Positions 35,320 through 45,709 of a stretch of DNA of 64,000 nt are shown one piece after another. The first letter of the stretch is position 1. Each line of letters opens with the position of its first letter. The DNA is from Mytilus edulis (Eukaryota > Mollusca > Bivalvia > Mytilida > Mytilidae). The stretch lies in assembly GCF_963676685.1 (NCBI RefSeq), contig NC_092346.1, forward strand, positions 29,711,133 to 29,775,132. The letters are read 5' to 3'. The notes under the pieces are model-generated. The model searched no databases. It was given only the letters and a program-made list of their open reading frames with translations, and was not told where the DNA came from. A program made the position numbers and the translations under genes.

Positions 35320-35341
35320 AATGATCCCTTGCAAGATGTAT
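35320..35341 (+). other. Exon 1 (probably 5'UTR) of the 213 aa gene
   Basis: The exon runs from the TATA-predicted start to the donor TAT/GTAAGTCG. It contains ATG at 35321 and 35336, but the first sits at or before the predicted start site. If it were translated and spliced to 35458 (the second AG of CAGAG), seven residues would join in frame to the coding exon. The intron 35342-35455 (or -35457) is about 114-116 bp and ends TATTTTCAG. Confidence 0.5.
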
Positions 35342-35461
35342 GTAAGTCGTGATAAATGGTTTGAATTATATTTTATATTCATTTTTATATATTTCAAATT
35401 GTTATTAATAATATTTAAATGCATCTCAAATTATATTTACATCATCTATTTTCAGAGGATA

Positions 35462-35473
35462 ATGTTGATTTAG
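35462..35473 (+). promoter_or_regulatory. Three-codon upstream ORF
   Basis: ATG TTG ATT TAG lies just after the acceptor and 20 nt before the chosen start codon at 35494. If exon 1 is untranslated, this is the first complete ORF of exon 2 and could reduce initiation downstream. Confidence 0.5.
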
Positions 35474-35493
35474 CTTGGATATTTCACATATTT

Positions 35494-36135
35494 ATGGAAA
35501 GGATGAGGGGTGATAGACCAAAAAGATCTAAATCTCCAATTTCAAGGAAAAATCAACGTAAAAATGTTCCTGCAAGAAGACCTGATCCTGGTACAGAAGA
35601 TTTTATACGATTCGTGCGCGATTTTCAAGTAAATCGTCAACCAACTTTCACTGGAATTCAACGAAGGGCTCCGCTTCCCGAAATAGGACAACCTTTGAAC
35701 AACGTTGGGCTTAATGATTCCGGATTTTTAGATAGACTTAATGATGAGTACGACGATTCTGGTTTAGAAGATGAAATTCTTTATTCAAATAAAGTGTCTG
35801 TCCCAAGAAACGATCGAATAGTTAAGGAAGTTTTAACTATAACACGGCAACAAACCAGAGACAATTTATATTCAACTTGTAAATCTAAGATAAACAATGA
35901 TAGTTTTATACTTTCTAGACAAAAAAGTAATTTACAGAGAACGTGGTCACTGCCTCAATCGAAACAACAAAAATGTGCTAGATCGATGAAAAACAGACAG
36001 TCTCTTAAACAGTTACCTCCCCTTTTCAACGACGAATTCCCAGCTAGACCAACCGCGCCATCACCGTCAATGACACCACCGCTGGATTATTCCGACGGAA
36101 GTGAAGATCAGGTGGAGTTCCTCGATCTTTCTTGA
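35494..36135 (+). CDS. Basic, disordered protein of unknown function (213 aa)
   Basis: One coding exon gives about 213 residues from ATG 35494; the same frame is open back to an ATG at 35419, but that lies in the intron upstream of the TTTTCAG acceptor. The N-terminus is strongly basic (MRGDRPKRSKSPISRKNQ), resembling a bipartite nuclear-localisation signal. An acidic stretch follows (LNDEYDDSGLEDEI, about residues 83-96), then a Ser/Gln/Lys/Arg-rich region and a Pro/Ser-rich C-terminus (LPPLFNDEF, PTAPSPSMTPPLDYSDGSED). There is no signal peptide, membrane segment or catalytic motif. Codon composition is more balanced than the flanks, and the long frame is highly unlikely by chance. An intrinsically disordered, possibly nuclear protein is inferred. 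I do not recognise the family. Confidence 0.8.
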   Translation: MERMRGDRPKRSKSPISRKNQRKNVPARRPDPGTEDFIRFVRDFQVNRQPTFTGIQRRAPLPEIGQPLNNVGLNDSGFLDRLNDEYDDSGLEDEILYSNKVSVPRNDRIVKEVLTITRQQTRDNLYSTCKSKINNDSFILSRQKSNLQRTWSLPQSKQQKCARSMKNRQSLKQLPPLFNDEFPARPTAPSPSMTPPLDYSDGSEDQVEFLDLS

Positions 36136-36906
36136 AATCTCGTAGTTCTAAAGTGCCAGGTCTAGTCAGTTAAAAAATATGGATAATTTAGTGTAGAAGT
36201 CACATAGAGTTGGATATTTAGAAACAGGAGCATGATATTTTTTTAAAAACATGTATCATTATGCAACTAAGTTTTTTTTTAATTTTCTAAATATGTACGC
36301 AACAGTAGCGAAAGTTACATGGAGTGCCATTGTACATTTATTGTAAAAATGTTGTCGGTGTAAAAGAAAGCTTTAAAAGTTATATTGAATCTCAAAGGCA
36401 GCATATGCTTAGTAAAGGATTTTCCCTGCTGAAATATTTGATGACATATGATCATATCCGTAAAGGAAGTGCATTTTAAACATCGAATGGAAAATATTAT
36501 GATGTTTATGGAGGAACATGATTCTCTAGCTTTTTCGTATGAAAGAATGGGGGAAAATACCCGATTTTGAAAATATTTTGTAAATGTTGCTTATAACTTT
36601 TTATTCATTGCTTATGGAAATTTCGGAGGGTGTACGAAATGACACATTGTATACGAACAGCAGAACGAACATCCTTTAGAAACGTAATTTATGCATAACA
36701 GGTGCATGCAATTTCTGTCAAATTTGTTTAACGTGTATTGAGAGTATGATACTCAACTGTATGCAAATGAAACTTGAAATATATATGTATATGAATGTAT
36801 TTATGGATATCAAAGTACGCTACAACTAATGCCTTGTCTTATTCGTTGTTCTCAGGGAGTGATATTTTGTTGTTAATTTTCATAATGATCTTGTACCAAA
36901 GTAAAT

Positions 36907-36912
36907 ATTAAA
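36907..36912 (+). terminator. Candidate polyadenylation signal (ATTAAA)
   Basis: ATTAAA about 770 nt after the stop codon. A canonical AATAAA also occurs at 37093-37098. In AT-rich sequence either may be chance. Confidence 0.3.
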
Positions 36913-37205
36913 ATTTGTAATGAAATTGTATTTTTATGATTTTGCCTCTATCTGTGAAATGAAACTATTTGCAGTTTAAACTGGATAGACACTTTGACGT
37001 TTGAATTTCTAAGGCACTATGTGGTGTGATTAAATTGGTCGTCTCACCAAAAAAAACACATAAAAAAAGGGATATGTTGTGGATGTAGCTGGAATAAACA
37101 AGCTCTTAAATTAAATGAAAATAAACAATATATTACAGTTACATAACTTTTATTGCTGTTCTTTATCTTGATATTTTCTTTAAAAAAACAATCATAGATA
37201 AAATT

Positions 37206-37290
37206 GAAAATGGAAATGGGGAATGTGTCAAAGAGACAACAACCCGACCATAGAAAAAAACAACAGCAGAAGGTCACTAACGGGTCTTCA
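37206..37290 (+). repeat. Family C repeat
   Basis: GGGGAATGTGTCAAAGAGAC, AACAACCCGACCATAGA and CACTAACGGGTCTTCA match 61671-61760. Confidence 0.8.
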
Positions 37291-37295
37291 AAGAT

Positions 37296-37390
37296 ACCAG
37301 GATTGAAATTTTATATTTACGCCATACGCGCGTTTCGTCTACAGAAGACTCATCAGTGACGCTCGAATCAAAAATGTTAAAAAGGCCAAA
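37296..37390 (-). repeat. Family I repeat, inverted
   Basis: ACCAGGATTGAAATTTTATA, CGCCATACGCGCGTTTCGTC, then AGACTCATCAGTGACGCTCG. Confidence 0.7.
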
Positions 37391-38526
37391 AAAAGTACAA
37401 AAGTGGCGTTCGAGTATGCGTCATCAGGCTTGTCATTTCTCTTCAATATTTATCAAATATAACAGATAAGAAACAATTTCAAGAAATGAAAAAGTGTACA
37501 GTTTGTGCAGAAAAAAACTAATATAATATTCCAATCAGAAATAATGCAGTTTTGCAGAAATCAAATTTAAATGCAACACATTACTTAAAATTTCGATGTG
37601 TTTTAAACATATCTGTAGAAAATACACGAGCTGAGATATGGCATATTTCACAAAAGACAAATTTAAATAAACCATAGCTTTCTTATTGCCTGAAACCATA
37701 TAACACAGAAATTTGTTTAAAAATCGTACTCTTAAAGCAACCTCACAGCGGGTCGATCTCTCACGATTTAGATTGAAGATCATTGAATCTATTAAGGATG
37801 GCATTTAGAAAGTGGTTAAAATTGATTTGATTCATATTTGACTAACTTGAGTGTTCTTGATTTCAAAAGTTAGCAAACCAACAAAATAAGTCTGAAATAT
37901 GCAGACGACACAATATGAATAGAGGTATGGCATATACTGATCACAATAAAACAGTGTCTTAATAGAAGATGTATTAAGAGATAAGAAACAAAACAAATTC
38001 ACTTAAAATTCCATTGAAAATGTTTCCAACAGAGAAAAAACGGTTGCCGTGTGCCAAAATAGTGAGATTGTTCGGGTTTCCTTAACCCGAATAATCCAGT
38101 CGTTATATTACGATCACTCCATCGAGAAAAGTAGTGGATAGAGGGCGCTGAATCATTCGAGTTAGGGTTTCCTCAACATGTTATAGATAACTCTGGTAAA
38201 TGAAAGCTATCAAGTTCACAATTAGGTTGTAAAAGTCATGAAAATACGAAAGAGAAATTATAGCACAATTTTTAAAGAAAATATTGATTACAAAATTGAA
38301 ACAATATTAAGTTGTTCTGATTTAGTTTCAAGGTATCATTATAACTCCCTACAGCTATGTTTTTAACCCATATTATTTTACCCATAAAAGTTTATTCAAA
38401 TGGGAAAAACACGTGCACTGACCAACATATATTTTTATGATGATGTGTATTATTTTCTCTATAATATTTTTTTGTAAGACTATGAGACCAACGTTCCCAA
38501 AAAGAGTATAAAAAGGAAAATCACAA
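37391..38526. other. No supported gene
   Basis: The minus frame at 37535-37804 (89 codons, ATG) has no recognisable domain. A short hairpin TTCGGGTT...AACCCGAA lies near 38073-38094. Confidence 0.4.
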
Positions 38527-38640
38527 AAATACTGATCTCCGAGGAAAATTCAAAAAGGAAAGTCTCTAATCAAATGGCAAAATCAAACACATCAAACAAA
38601 TGGTTAACAACTATCATATTCCTGACTTGGTACAGGGTAC
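38527..38640 (-). repeat. Family D repeat, inverted
   Basis: TACTGATCTCCGAGGAAAAT, AATCAAATGGCAAAATCAAA, then TATTCCTGACTTGGTACAGG. Confidence 0.75.
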
Positions 38641-39491
38641 TACTTCGCTACATACAATGATTTCCATACTGAGAAGATAGTTTGTTTAATTTTGAAAATG
38701 ACGCTTCAAGTGCCCAAAAATATTGATAACATCTTAGGGATTTTAAAATTTTCATATTTTACCTAAAAAAAAGCAAAAACAAACATATACAAAACAGTGT
38801 TCATTGTTTTAAAACGTTACACGGACCAAACTAATCACTTGAACCAGAAATTGGTTTGAAAGTTTTTTCTTGCAAAGTATACATAGACTGTTCTTGCTGA
38901 AACACTATTCTGTTGAGTTAATAACGGTTTAAAATGGCCGCCGTATACATAATCCGGGCGCTATTTACAGATCGAGGTTCAACGAAACTAAAAGAGGTAC
39001 AAAGTCATAAACAAATCCGTACTGAAGAGATCTTTGCGTCTTAAGATATTTAGTCTACAGAAATATGCCCATCGAACGGTTTGTTAGGTTATGTTTAAAT
39101 GAATCGCAAGAGAACTAGGTAAATCGGATTTAGAGCCAAATGTACTGAATAATTGTTCTTTTTGCACTTGCTGATAAGAAAAGAACGATCTTTTAATGCA
39201 AATTAAAAGGACGATTCTTGTTCAAATTATATAAAAGATAGCGTTTTAAAAGTCGTCTTAGATTTTATTGTTCCGAATTTTTTGTTTAATAAAATAAAAC
39301 TTTAATTCAATAATTCAACGTGGTTAAACGGAGAGGGTCAGCTTTCAATCAATATATCTGTATTGAATTTGCCAGGTTTTAGGGTGTTTTAAGTATTGTA
39401 CTAAAAAGTAACGGCACTTTGAACAAATAAACAGAATGATACTATCCCCTCTTTTTTGACATGAAAATACAAAACATATCCATAGCACACA
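38641..39491. other. No recognisable feature
   Basis: AT-rich; nothing supported. Confidence 0.4.
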
Positions 39492-39570
39492 TTTTAGTCG
39501 TATCAATAATTTATGCCGAGTTTGACTGTCCCTCTGGTATCTTTTATCCCTCTTTTAGTCGTATCAATAA
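39492..39570 (+). mobile_element. Truncated family A insertion with 18 bp target duplication
   Basis: A 43 bp family A 3' end (39510-39552: GAGTTTGACTGTCCCTCTGG, then a TATCTTTTATCCCTC end) is flanked by perfect 18 bp direct repeats TTTTAGTCGTATCAATAA at 39492-39509 and 39553-39570. Extreme 5' truncation with a long target-site duplication is the signature of target-primed reverse transcription. This supports family A being a non-LTR-type retroelement and defines its 3' end. Confidence 0.85.
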
Positions 39571-40489
39571 AACATGCTTTTTGTAGTGCAGCGAATGACA
39601 GAATTACGAGGATTTTTTTCAGTTTTATGTATTCAATATGGTTATTATGTACAGTTTTCATCGATGATAGTAAGGATGATGATAGATTGGTGTGTAATGT
39701 CCGGTGACAAATATTACATACAAACCAAGATGAAAAGCATGTATCAAACCAACTCGCTGAGTCGATTGTTCTCTTCCAGTTCACACTATAACAACAAATC
39801 GGAGACATCTAAACCTATCCTTCCCTGAGCTGATTTTAGTTTTTCTGCAAACACCTGAATTTTACGTAAAATTTACTGAGGGGCAGCAATTGCCAATTTT
39901 CAAATCTTTTATCTGATCTGCCGCCTGAACACTCGAGAAATGAATATTGAAGACTACTGCTAAACAGACTCTTATAGCCGTCTAGTCGTTTTGTAATGTA
40001 CAAGACTTAGTTTATCATTGAGTAATATTCGGCCGCTCTCGAGATGAGGAACATTAAATCTGACCTTAGACAATTTGGTCAAAGTGTTTTTGTTTTGTTT
40101 GTTTATATTCTTTCTTTGTTCATGCTCTCTATGTTGTCGTTCTGATTTGTGGTTTATTTTTGTGTTCTTTCTTTTTTATCTGATGTCTATTCATCGGCAA
40201 AATAATTTTGGGTTATGTATGTTACCATATTACATGATAATGTATATCGAATGGAGTGTTTGCCTGTGCATGCAGCAAAATAGCTAATTTCATAGACGGC
40301 CACTTAAATGGGTTTGACTGTTAACGAATGAATTCCTGGAAAAATCACTAGAAAAAAAATCTGCTTTGGCATTGACATAATGTATTTAAGTTCACTCGAC
40401 GGAATGTATATGCAAGTAATTGAATTAAATTCCTAGTAGCAATTGCATAATTTGGACTACTTGTGTGGGAGTATTCCATTGAATTGAAC
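39571..40489. other. No supported gene
   Basis: Overlapping opposing frames at 39503-39828 cover the retroposed fragment and its flank and are not called. The T-rich stretch at 40075-40195 loosely resembles a family A tail but is too diverged to assign. Confidence 0.35.
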
Positions 40490-40550
40490 GTCCTCATTCC
40501 GATGCGACGTGGCTGCGTATTTATACATCCTTCAAGACCAAACGGGTCAC
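40490..40550 (+). repeat. Family E repeat, uninterrupted motif
   Basis: AACGTCCTCATTCCGATGCG, ACGTGGCTGCGTATTTATAC, ATCC. This serves as the reference for the empty site of the insertion at 32318-33413. Confidence 0.65.
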
Positions 40551-42664
40551 TCCTAGACTACTCTCTTTAACTTCCAGAACGGAGAAACCCAGCTGAGCAA
40601 ATTTCCAATCCTATTCAACCCTCGGGGTTCAACCAGTAGGTTAAGAACTGGTACACTGAGTTAAAGAGCACATTAAATCATTTAAGGACACCCGGTAAAC
40701 TAAACCATGTACAGATTTTCATTTTGCTTGCTGTAGGTCCTGCCCTTTCCGACTTTGTTTTTTAACGGAACTGTTTAGAATTACATCATTGTAAAGACAT
40801 TTGACAAAGTGACATAAATGTTTAAAAGGAACAAAAGCAATCGTGACTGTTATAAAGTGATTATATATTGTATACAGTTCTTTTGATGACGGTTATTATC
40901 TTGTAAAGAGGTGTAATGAAGATTTTATTAACCGCTATAAACAACGCCTTTGTGAACATTGACACATAAAGGCGTCTTTCAAAATCATTTTGGAATAATT
41001 TTCCAACAAATTTTGCAAGTTTAATGTGATACTTTTCGGAACATTAGATAAATTAAAGCAAACTAGATCCGAAAGCATTAACCAAATTAACCTGAAGAGG
41101 AACTTTTGATTATTTATCTATTTCTAAACGTCATTATCGTAAAAGTAGAGTATCTTCTTTCTCCTTTAATTCATCATTATGTTGTATAATATAACAATTT
41201 TGAAATTAACATATAGTTTATTAACATCGGGTTAATTTCGGGCAGACGTAATTTTAGAATTAGCACGTTCTCTAACAAAAAGGTCTATAAGTATTATCTT
41301 TGATACGATCTTTTTGGAAACTACATGGATTGCTTAAATAATATTATGGTATCTCTGAAGATAACGAATGTATTAAATATATTCAGACGGGTAATTTGTT
41401 TTCAAGGAGAAACCCCAATAGCACATTAAGTGAAAATATTTTTTTCTAAAATGCTAGTTTCAATTAAAGTTTTTGGAAGCGTTTGTACAAATTATATATA
41501 CAACAATAACACATAGGATGTGGACAACACGATTTCTTCTAATTATATTAATTATGCACATAAAACTGAATAAGTGTTGCTCAGTCTTTAAATGCTTACA
41601 GTATAGAAAATAACGAGTAAATATAATTGTTTCATTCCTTTCTTCCCGAATTTACAAGTTATTGAATAACATGCCAAAATCCTGCTTTGGAATCTAAGAT
41701 TCAAAAATTTTCGGTTATTTTTTTTCTTTCGAATATATAGTTATTCAGGGATGCAATTATTTTTATAATTTTGTATCGAAATTGCGGATTTAAGTGAAAC
41801 CTGTTATTCTTGACAAAATTAGTAACATATATGAACATATGGGTATGACTTCCATTGATGCAAATGTATATGAAAAAAAATGAAATCGGGTGCAAACAAA
41901 TACATGTCAATAAATGAATTCCCATATTGAAAATTAAGCTATCGTCAGCTAACAACAATATGAACAATTTCAAAAAGATAAAAAAAAGTTCATATGTAAG
42001 CTAATATCATTAAACAAATAAAAAGAACAAGTGAGACAGACCGCAACTGTTAACGAATACAACTTTGACTACAAGCTCCTGATTAGGGGTTAGGTACATA
42101 TGATTATGATAACTTCATAACTTTTTCTTTTTATTTGTGTAACTATATCAAATATTAGTAACAGTTTTATGTTATGTATTCAAACTATGTTTTAAAACTG
42201 TTTTTCTAAACAGTCACATCTAAAAAAAAAAAAGATACCAAAAGAATATATAAAGTAAGAGACTGTCAATATAAATCAGACTGCTGTTTCTGCTATAGTT
42301 AGATTTGCCCATTACATCGTGGGTAAATGAACTTCTGGTTATGAATTGTAAAAATAACTGTATGTATTGGAAAAAAATAGTTGCAAGATAGTTTTGGTAA
42401 CTATATATATGTTAGCAATCCCCTAAATAAGTTAACAATTGTGACTATTTGCTAGTAGTAAAATGGAAAGCTAGCTCAGATATAACTACAATATACATTG
42501 TATATGCTGGTAATAAAATGGCAATCTAGCTCACATACAACTATTTATATATATATGTTTGCAAGTTAGCAAAAGCTAACTATATATTATTTGTTTGCAA
42601 ATAAATGGCAAGTAAGTTGAGTTTACTAAATGTTGGAAAACAACACCCCTTCCGGTGGTATGAT
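40551..42664. other. No supported gene
   Basis: AT-rich. The minus frame at 41701-41973 is unrecognised. A loose AT-rich repeat with CTAGCTCA motifs occurs near 42470-42540. Confidence 0.4.
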
Positions 42665-42932
42665 ATAGACATAGATATATGAGTGCCAATGAGACAACTC
42701 TCAACCCAAGTCACAATTTGTCAAATAAGTCATTATAGATCAAAGCACGGTCTTCAACATGGAGCCTTCGCTCATACCGAACCACCAACTATAAAGAGCC
42801 AAAAAATTAATAGTGTAGAACAATTTAAAGGTGAAAGCCAAGTCGGACTAATCTATTATATAAAAAAATCAGAAACGAGCGAGAAACACTTATGAACCAC
42901 ATCAACAAACGACAACCACTGAACACCAGGTA
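42665..42932 (+). repeat. Family B variant, diverged
   Basis: GCCAATGAGACAACTCTC, TCATTATAGATCAAAGCACG, GTCTTCAACATGG, TCATACCGAA and CAACAAACGACAACCACTGA follow the family B order with substitutions. The 70-codon frame at 42683-42895 lies in it. Confidence 0.65.
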
Positions 42933-43494
42933 CCTTTTACTATTCAGAGGTAATAGTGAATAGAAAACATTAGATGCATTATTTGTTTAATAATCAATAA
43001 CAAACAATAAATGATGCATTGCGGCTTTCCACATCATATATTTCTGCAGTTTATATAATACATTATTAACATCAATTCTTCATATTTCAATACAAAACGA
43101 TAATAATAAAAACCTTGGAGACATTAGCCTAATATTTTTACAATTAAGTCTGCAGATTCAATGCATAATTTATGGCTTCAATAAGGCAATTGTTAAAAGT
43201 TTTGAAAGTTATATCTTTGAACTTTTTCATTTGGATAATGATTTAAAATATCAACAAAATTTTAGAAATTATATCTTTGAACACATCATTTTGAACTTTT
43301 TCAATTTGATAATGGTTTAAAATATCGACAAGTTTTTAAATTGTGTCTTTGAACACATCATTAAAATATTTTTTTTTAAATTTAAATGATTTGATTGCGT
43401 TTTCACATAATTTCTACTATCAATTGCATCGAAAATTCATAATGTTTATGCTCCTGTTTTTTTCAAGACTACGCCTATCGATTAACATGTATCC

Positions 43495-43706
43495 ATGAGG
43501 GTTCGGATGGGGTTAAATGATTAAAGAATAATGCCCTTAAAAAATGAAGATTAGAGAATAACGGGCAAAAAAAATTGAAATTAGAGAAAATAGAGGTTAA
43601 TTTTTTTGAAGATTAGAAAAAAGGGGTTAATTTTTTGAAGATTAGAGAAAAAAGGGGTGAAAATTAAATGTTTACAGAATAACAGACCCCCCATCTTGAC
43701 CCTCAT
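43495..43706. mobile_element. Short TIR element with purine-rich interior, copy 2
   Basis: Ends ATGAGGGT (43495) and ACCCTCAT (to 43706) are inverted. The interior contains about 30 bp repeats of TGAAGATTAGAGAAAA and GGGGTTAATTTTTT. It resembles the element at 19215-19444. Confidence 0.6.
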
Positions 43707-44649
43707 AAAATTAGGGTGTTCACAACCCGTTACATGTTTTAGCAACTTTAAAGTGAAAACAATTTTAAAATGCATAACAAACCTATTGAAATGGCAATAA
43801 AATTAATGACTCCAATTAGAAGGAATCCAATTATAGCATCGCTAAATTACAAAACAAAATCCCCAATGACAAAATGTACTTTCGAATGATACAGCATAAA
43901 CTATATTTAGGTTTTTTTTCAATATTTGGATTTTGCTGTTAGTAGCAACATATTTTGATGCTTCAAGTCTTGTCTGATTAATGTGTTTACAACTCAATGA
44001 CTTAAATATATGATTGCATCACAAATAATGTTTTAAGAGATTTTTTTCTTAGATCAATATTTTTTAAGTGACAGACTAGAATTATTAGTCCTCATTAACC
44101 CGACAAGGATTTTCATGGGAAAGGGTCGTTTAAAGTTGAAGGAAATGTGAAGGTTCTCATTTTTGTGTTTATATATCCAATTTCATAATAGATACGAATC
44201 AGGAAATTGAGCTTTACAGTTAATGATTTTGAATAAGTAACTCAATTTTATTCAAACAGACGAAAGTGAAAGGTAAAACGCTGATTTCGTGTGTATTTCA
44301 TTATTATCTTTGCGGTGTTGTTGTCTTGTTATCAAATCATTGATCAAACATAATGGTGGTTAAATTGTTTGTTCAATTAAAATACCATAACGTCCATCTA
44401 CTGATGCCAGGTACCTCAATACGCAGATGCAGTCAATTTCAGAAGCCAAATTGTTGGCCTTCCGAAATTTTCAAAGTTGTGCGTTTGTCGAGTTAACGAG
44501 CTTCTGTCCACTTACTTAAAAGATTAAACTGGACAGTGAATGTTATTTGCAATTCATTTGGAAAAAACATTATCAATTGATAACGGTTTAATATCTTCGG
44601 CAACATGTCACGTAAAGACCTTTCAAAAAGTTATTACAGAGATAGAATT

Positions 44650-44807
44650 AAAGCATCGCCATGAAACTGGACAGCCGTTCCAAACAAGTAGAATAACAAA
44701 AATACTGAACTCAGAGGAAAGTGTATTCAAAGCATCGCCATGAAACTGGACAGCCGTTCAAAAAAAGTAGAATAACAAAAAGTACCGAACTCCGAGGAGC
44801 GTTCTAA
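44650..44807. repeat. 79 bp tandem duplication
   Basis: AAGCATCGCCATGAAACTGG begins at 44651 and again at 44730. Each copy ends in the TACTGAACTC/TACCGAACTC start of an inverted family D repeat. The 67-codon frame 44540-44743 spans the junction and is not called. Confidence 0.95.
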
Positions 44808-44975
44808 ACGGAAATTCCCTAAGCAAATGGCAAACTCAAACATCAAAACACACAAGGTTCAAATACATAAAACAATTGATAACAACTTTTATATTCCTAA
44901 CTTGTATACAGGCATTTTCTTATGTATAAATGATGGATTAAACCTGGTTTTATAGCTAGCTAAACCTCTCACTCA
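44696..44975 (-). repeat. Family D repeat, inverted and extended
   Basis: CCGAACTCCGAGGAGCGTTC, AGCAAATGGCAAACTCAAAC, ATTCCTAACTTGTATACAGG, then TTTTATAGCTAGCTAAACCT. Confidence 0.75.
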
Positions 44976-45573
44976 GTCGCATAAAATTATATTATATTGA
45001 CAACGATGTGTGAACAAAACAAACAGACCCGATAGGTTAAGTTGTCAAACATAAGGATACAGTCGTAGCTGTGTATATATTTATCCCATATTTCTAATTG
45101 GATGCCCTCTCTTTATAAAAAAAAGTTTACTGCCAAATGAGAAACATCAATGATACCATTTCGCTATACTCAATCAATCAATAATGTAAATCCAACACGA
45201 AAACATTTTGCGATGAACATGGTGATGGTTGAAATAATGAAAATTGATTATATAAAAAACACCCAATAAAAACCTGCGTCACTTTTAAGCAATTACGATT
45301 TGGTTTCAGGATTTATATAAAAAAAACTCTTCAAGGTAAACACATGAAATATAGTTTTCGCAGTTTTCCTACTAGGTTTAATTCAATCACTTTAGTGCAA
45401 GTATGTCACACGATGACACGATTTATTATTAGCAATTATATTCTAGCAGATATTTGAATGAATAGTAAAGAAAGTCACTCAATCCATATGCATCATCTAG
45501 TTTTAAAAAACATTACAAATCAAATTACATTTATAAATAAAATTTCCAATAAAAATAATTAGATAATAGCAGA

Positions 45574-45610
45574 TGACGTCTCGTCGACGAAATGGAGAGT
45601 AGTATAAAAG
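45574..45610 (+). promoter_or_regulatory. CRE-like site plus TATA box
   Basis: TGACGTC (45574-45580, seven of eight bases of a CRE) lies 23 bp before TATAAAAG (45603-45610). An initiator-like TCAGAG at 45632 sits at the expected distance. The combination is a plausible RNA polymerase II core promoter on the plus strand. Confidence 0.45.
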
Positions 45611-45633
45611 GCTGCTTCCGGGTAGAAAAAGTC

Positions 45634-45701
45634 AGAGGGTACAATCATAATGTTTTGTTTAAGCCTGAAATTGATATATGACTGGAATTACAAGGAGCAC
45701 T
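45634..45701 (+). other. Possible first exon downstream of the 45.6 kb promoter
   Basis: The exon would run from the initiator to a donor CACT/GTAAGAG (45701/45702). ATG at 45650 opens a short frame (MFCLSLKLIYDWNYKEH) that is still open at the donor. No following exon could be identified in the next kilobases, so the gene, if real, is unassigned. Confidence 0.3.
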
Positions 45702-45709
45702 GTAAGAGT

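Noticed and set aside
40620-40665. GGGGTTCAACCAG resembling a tRNA T-arm
   Set aside because: No acceptor stem, D-arm or anticodon arm could be placed around it.
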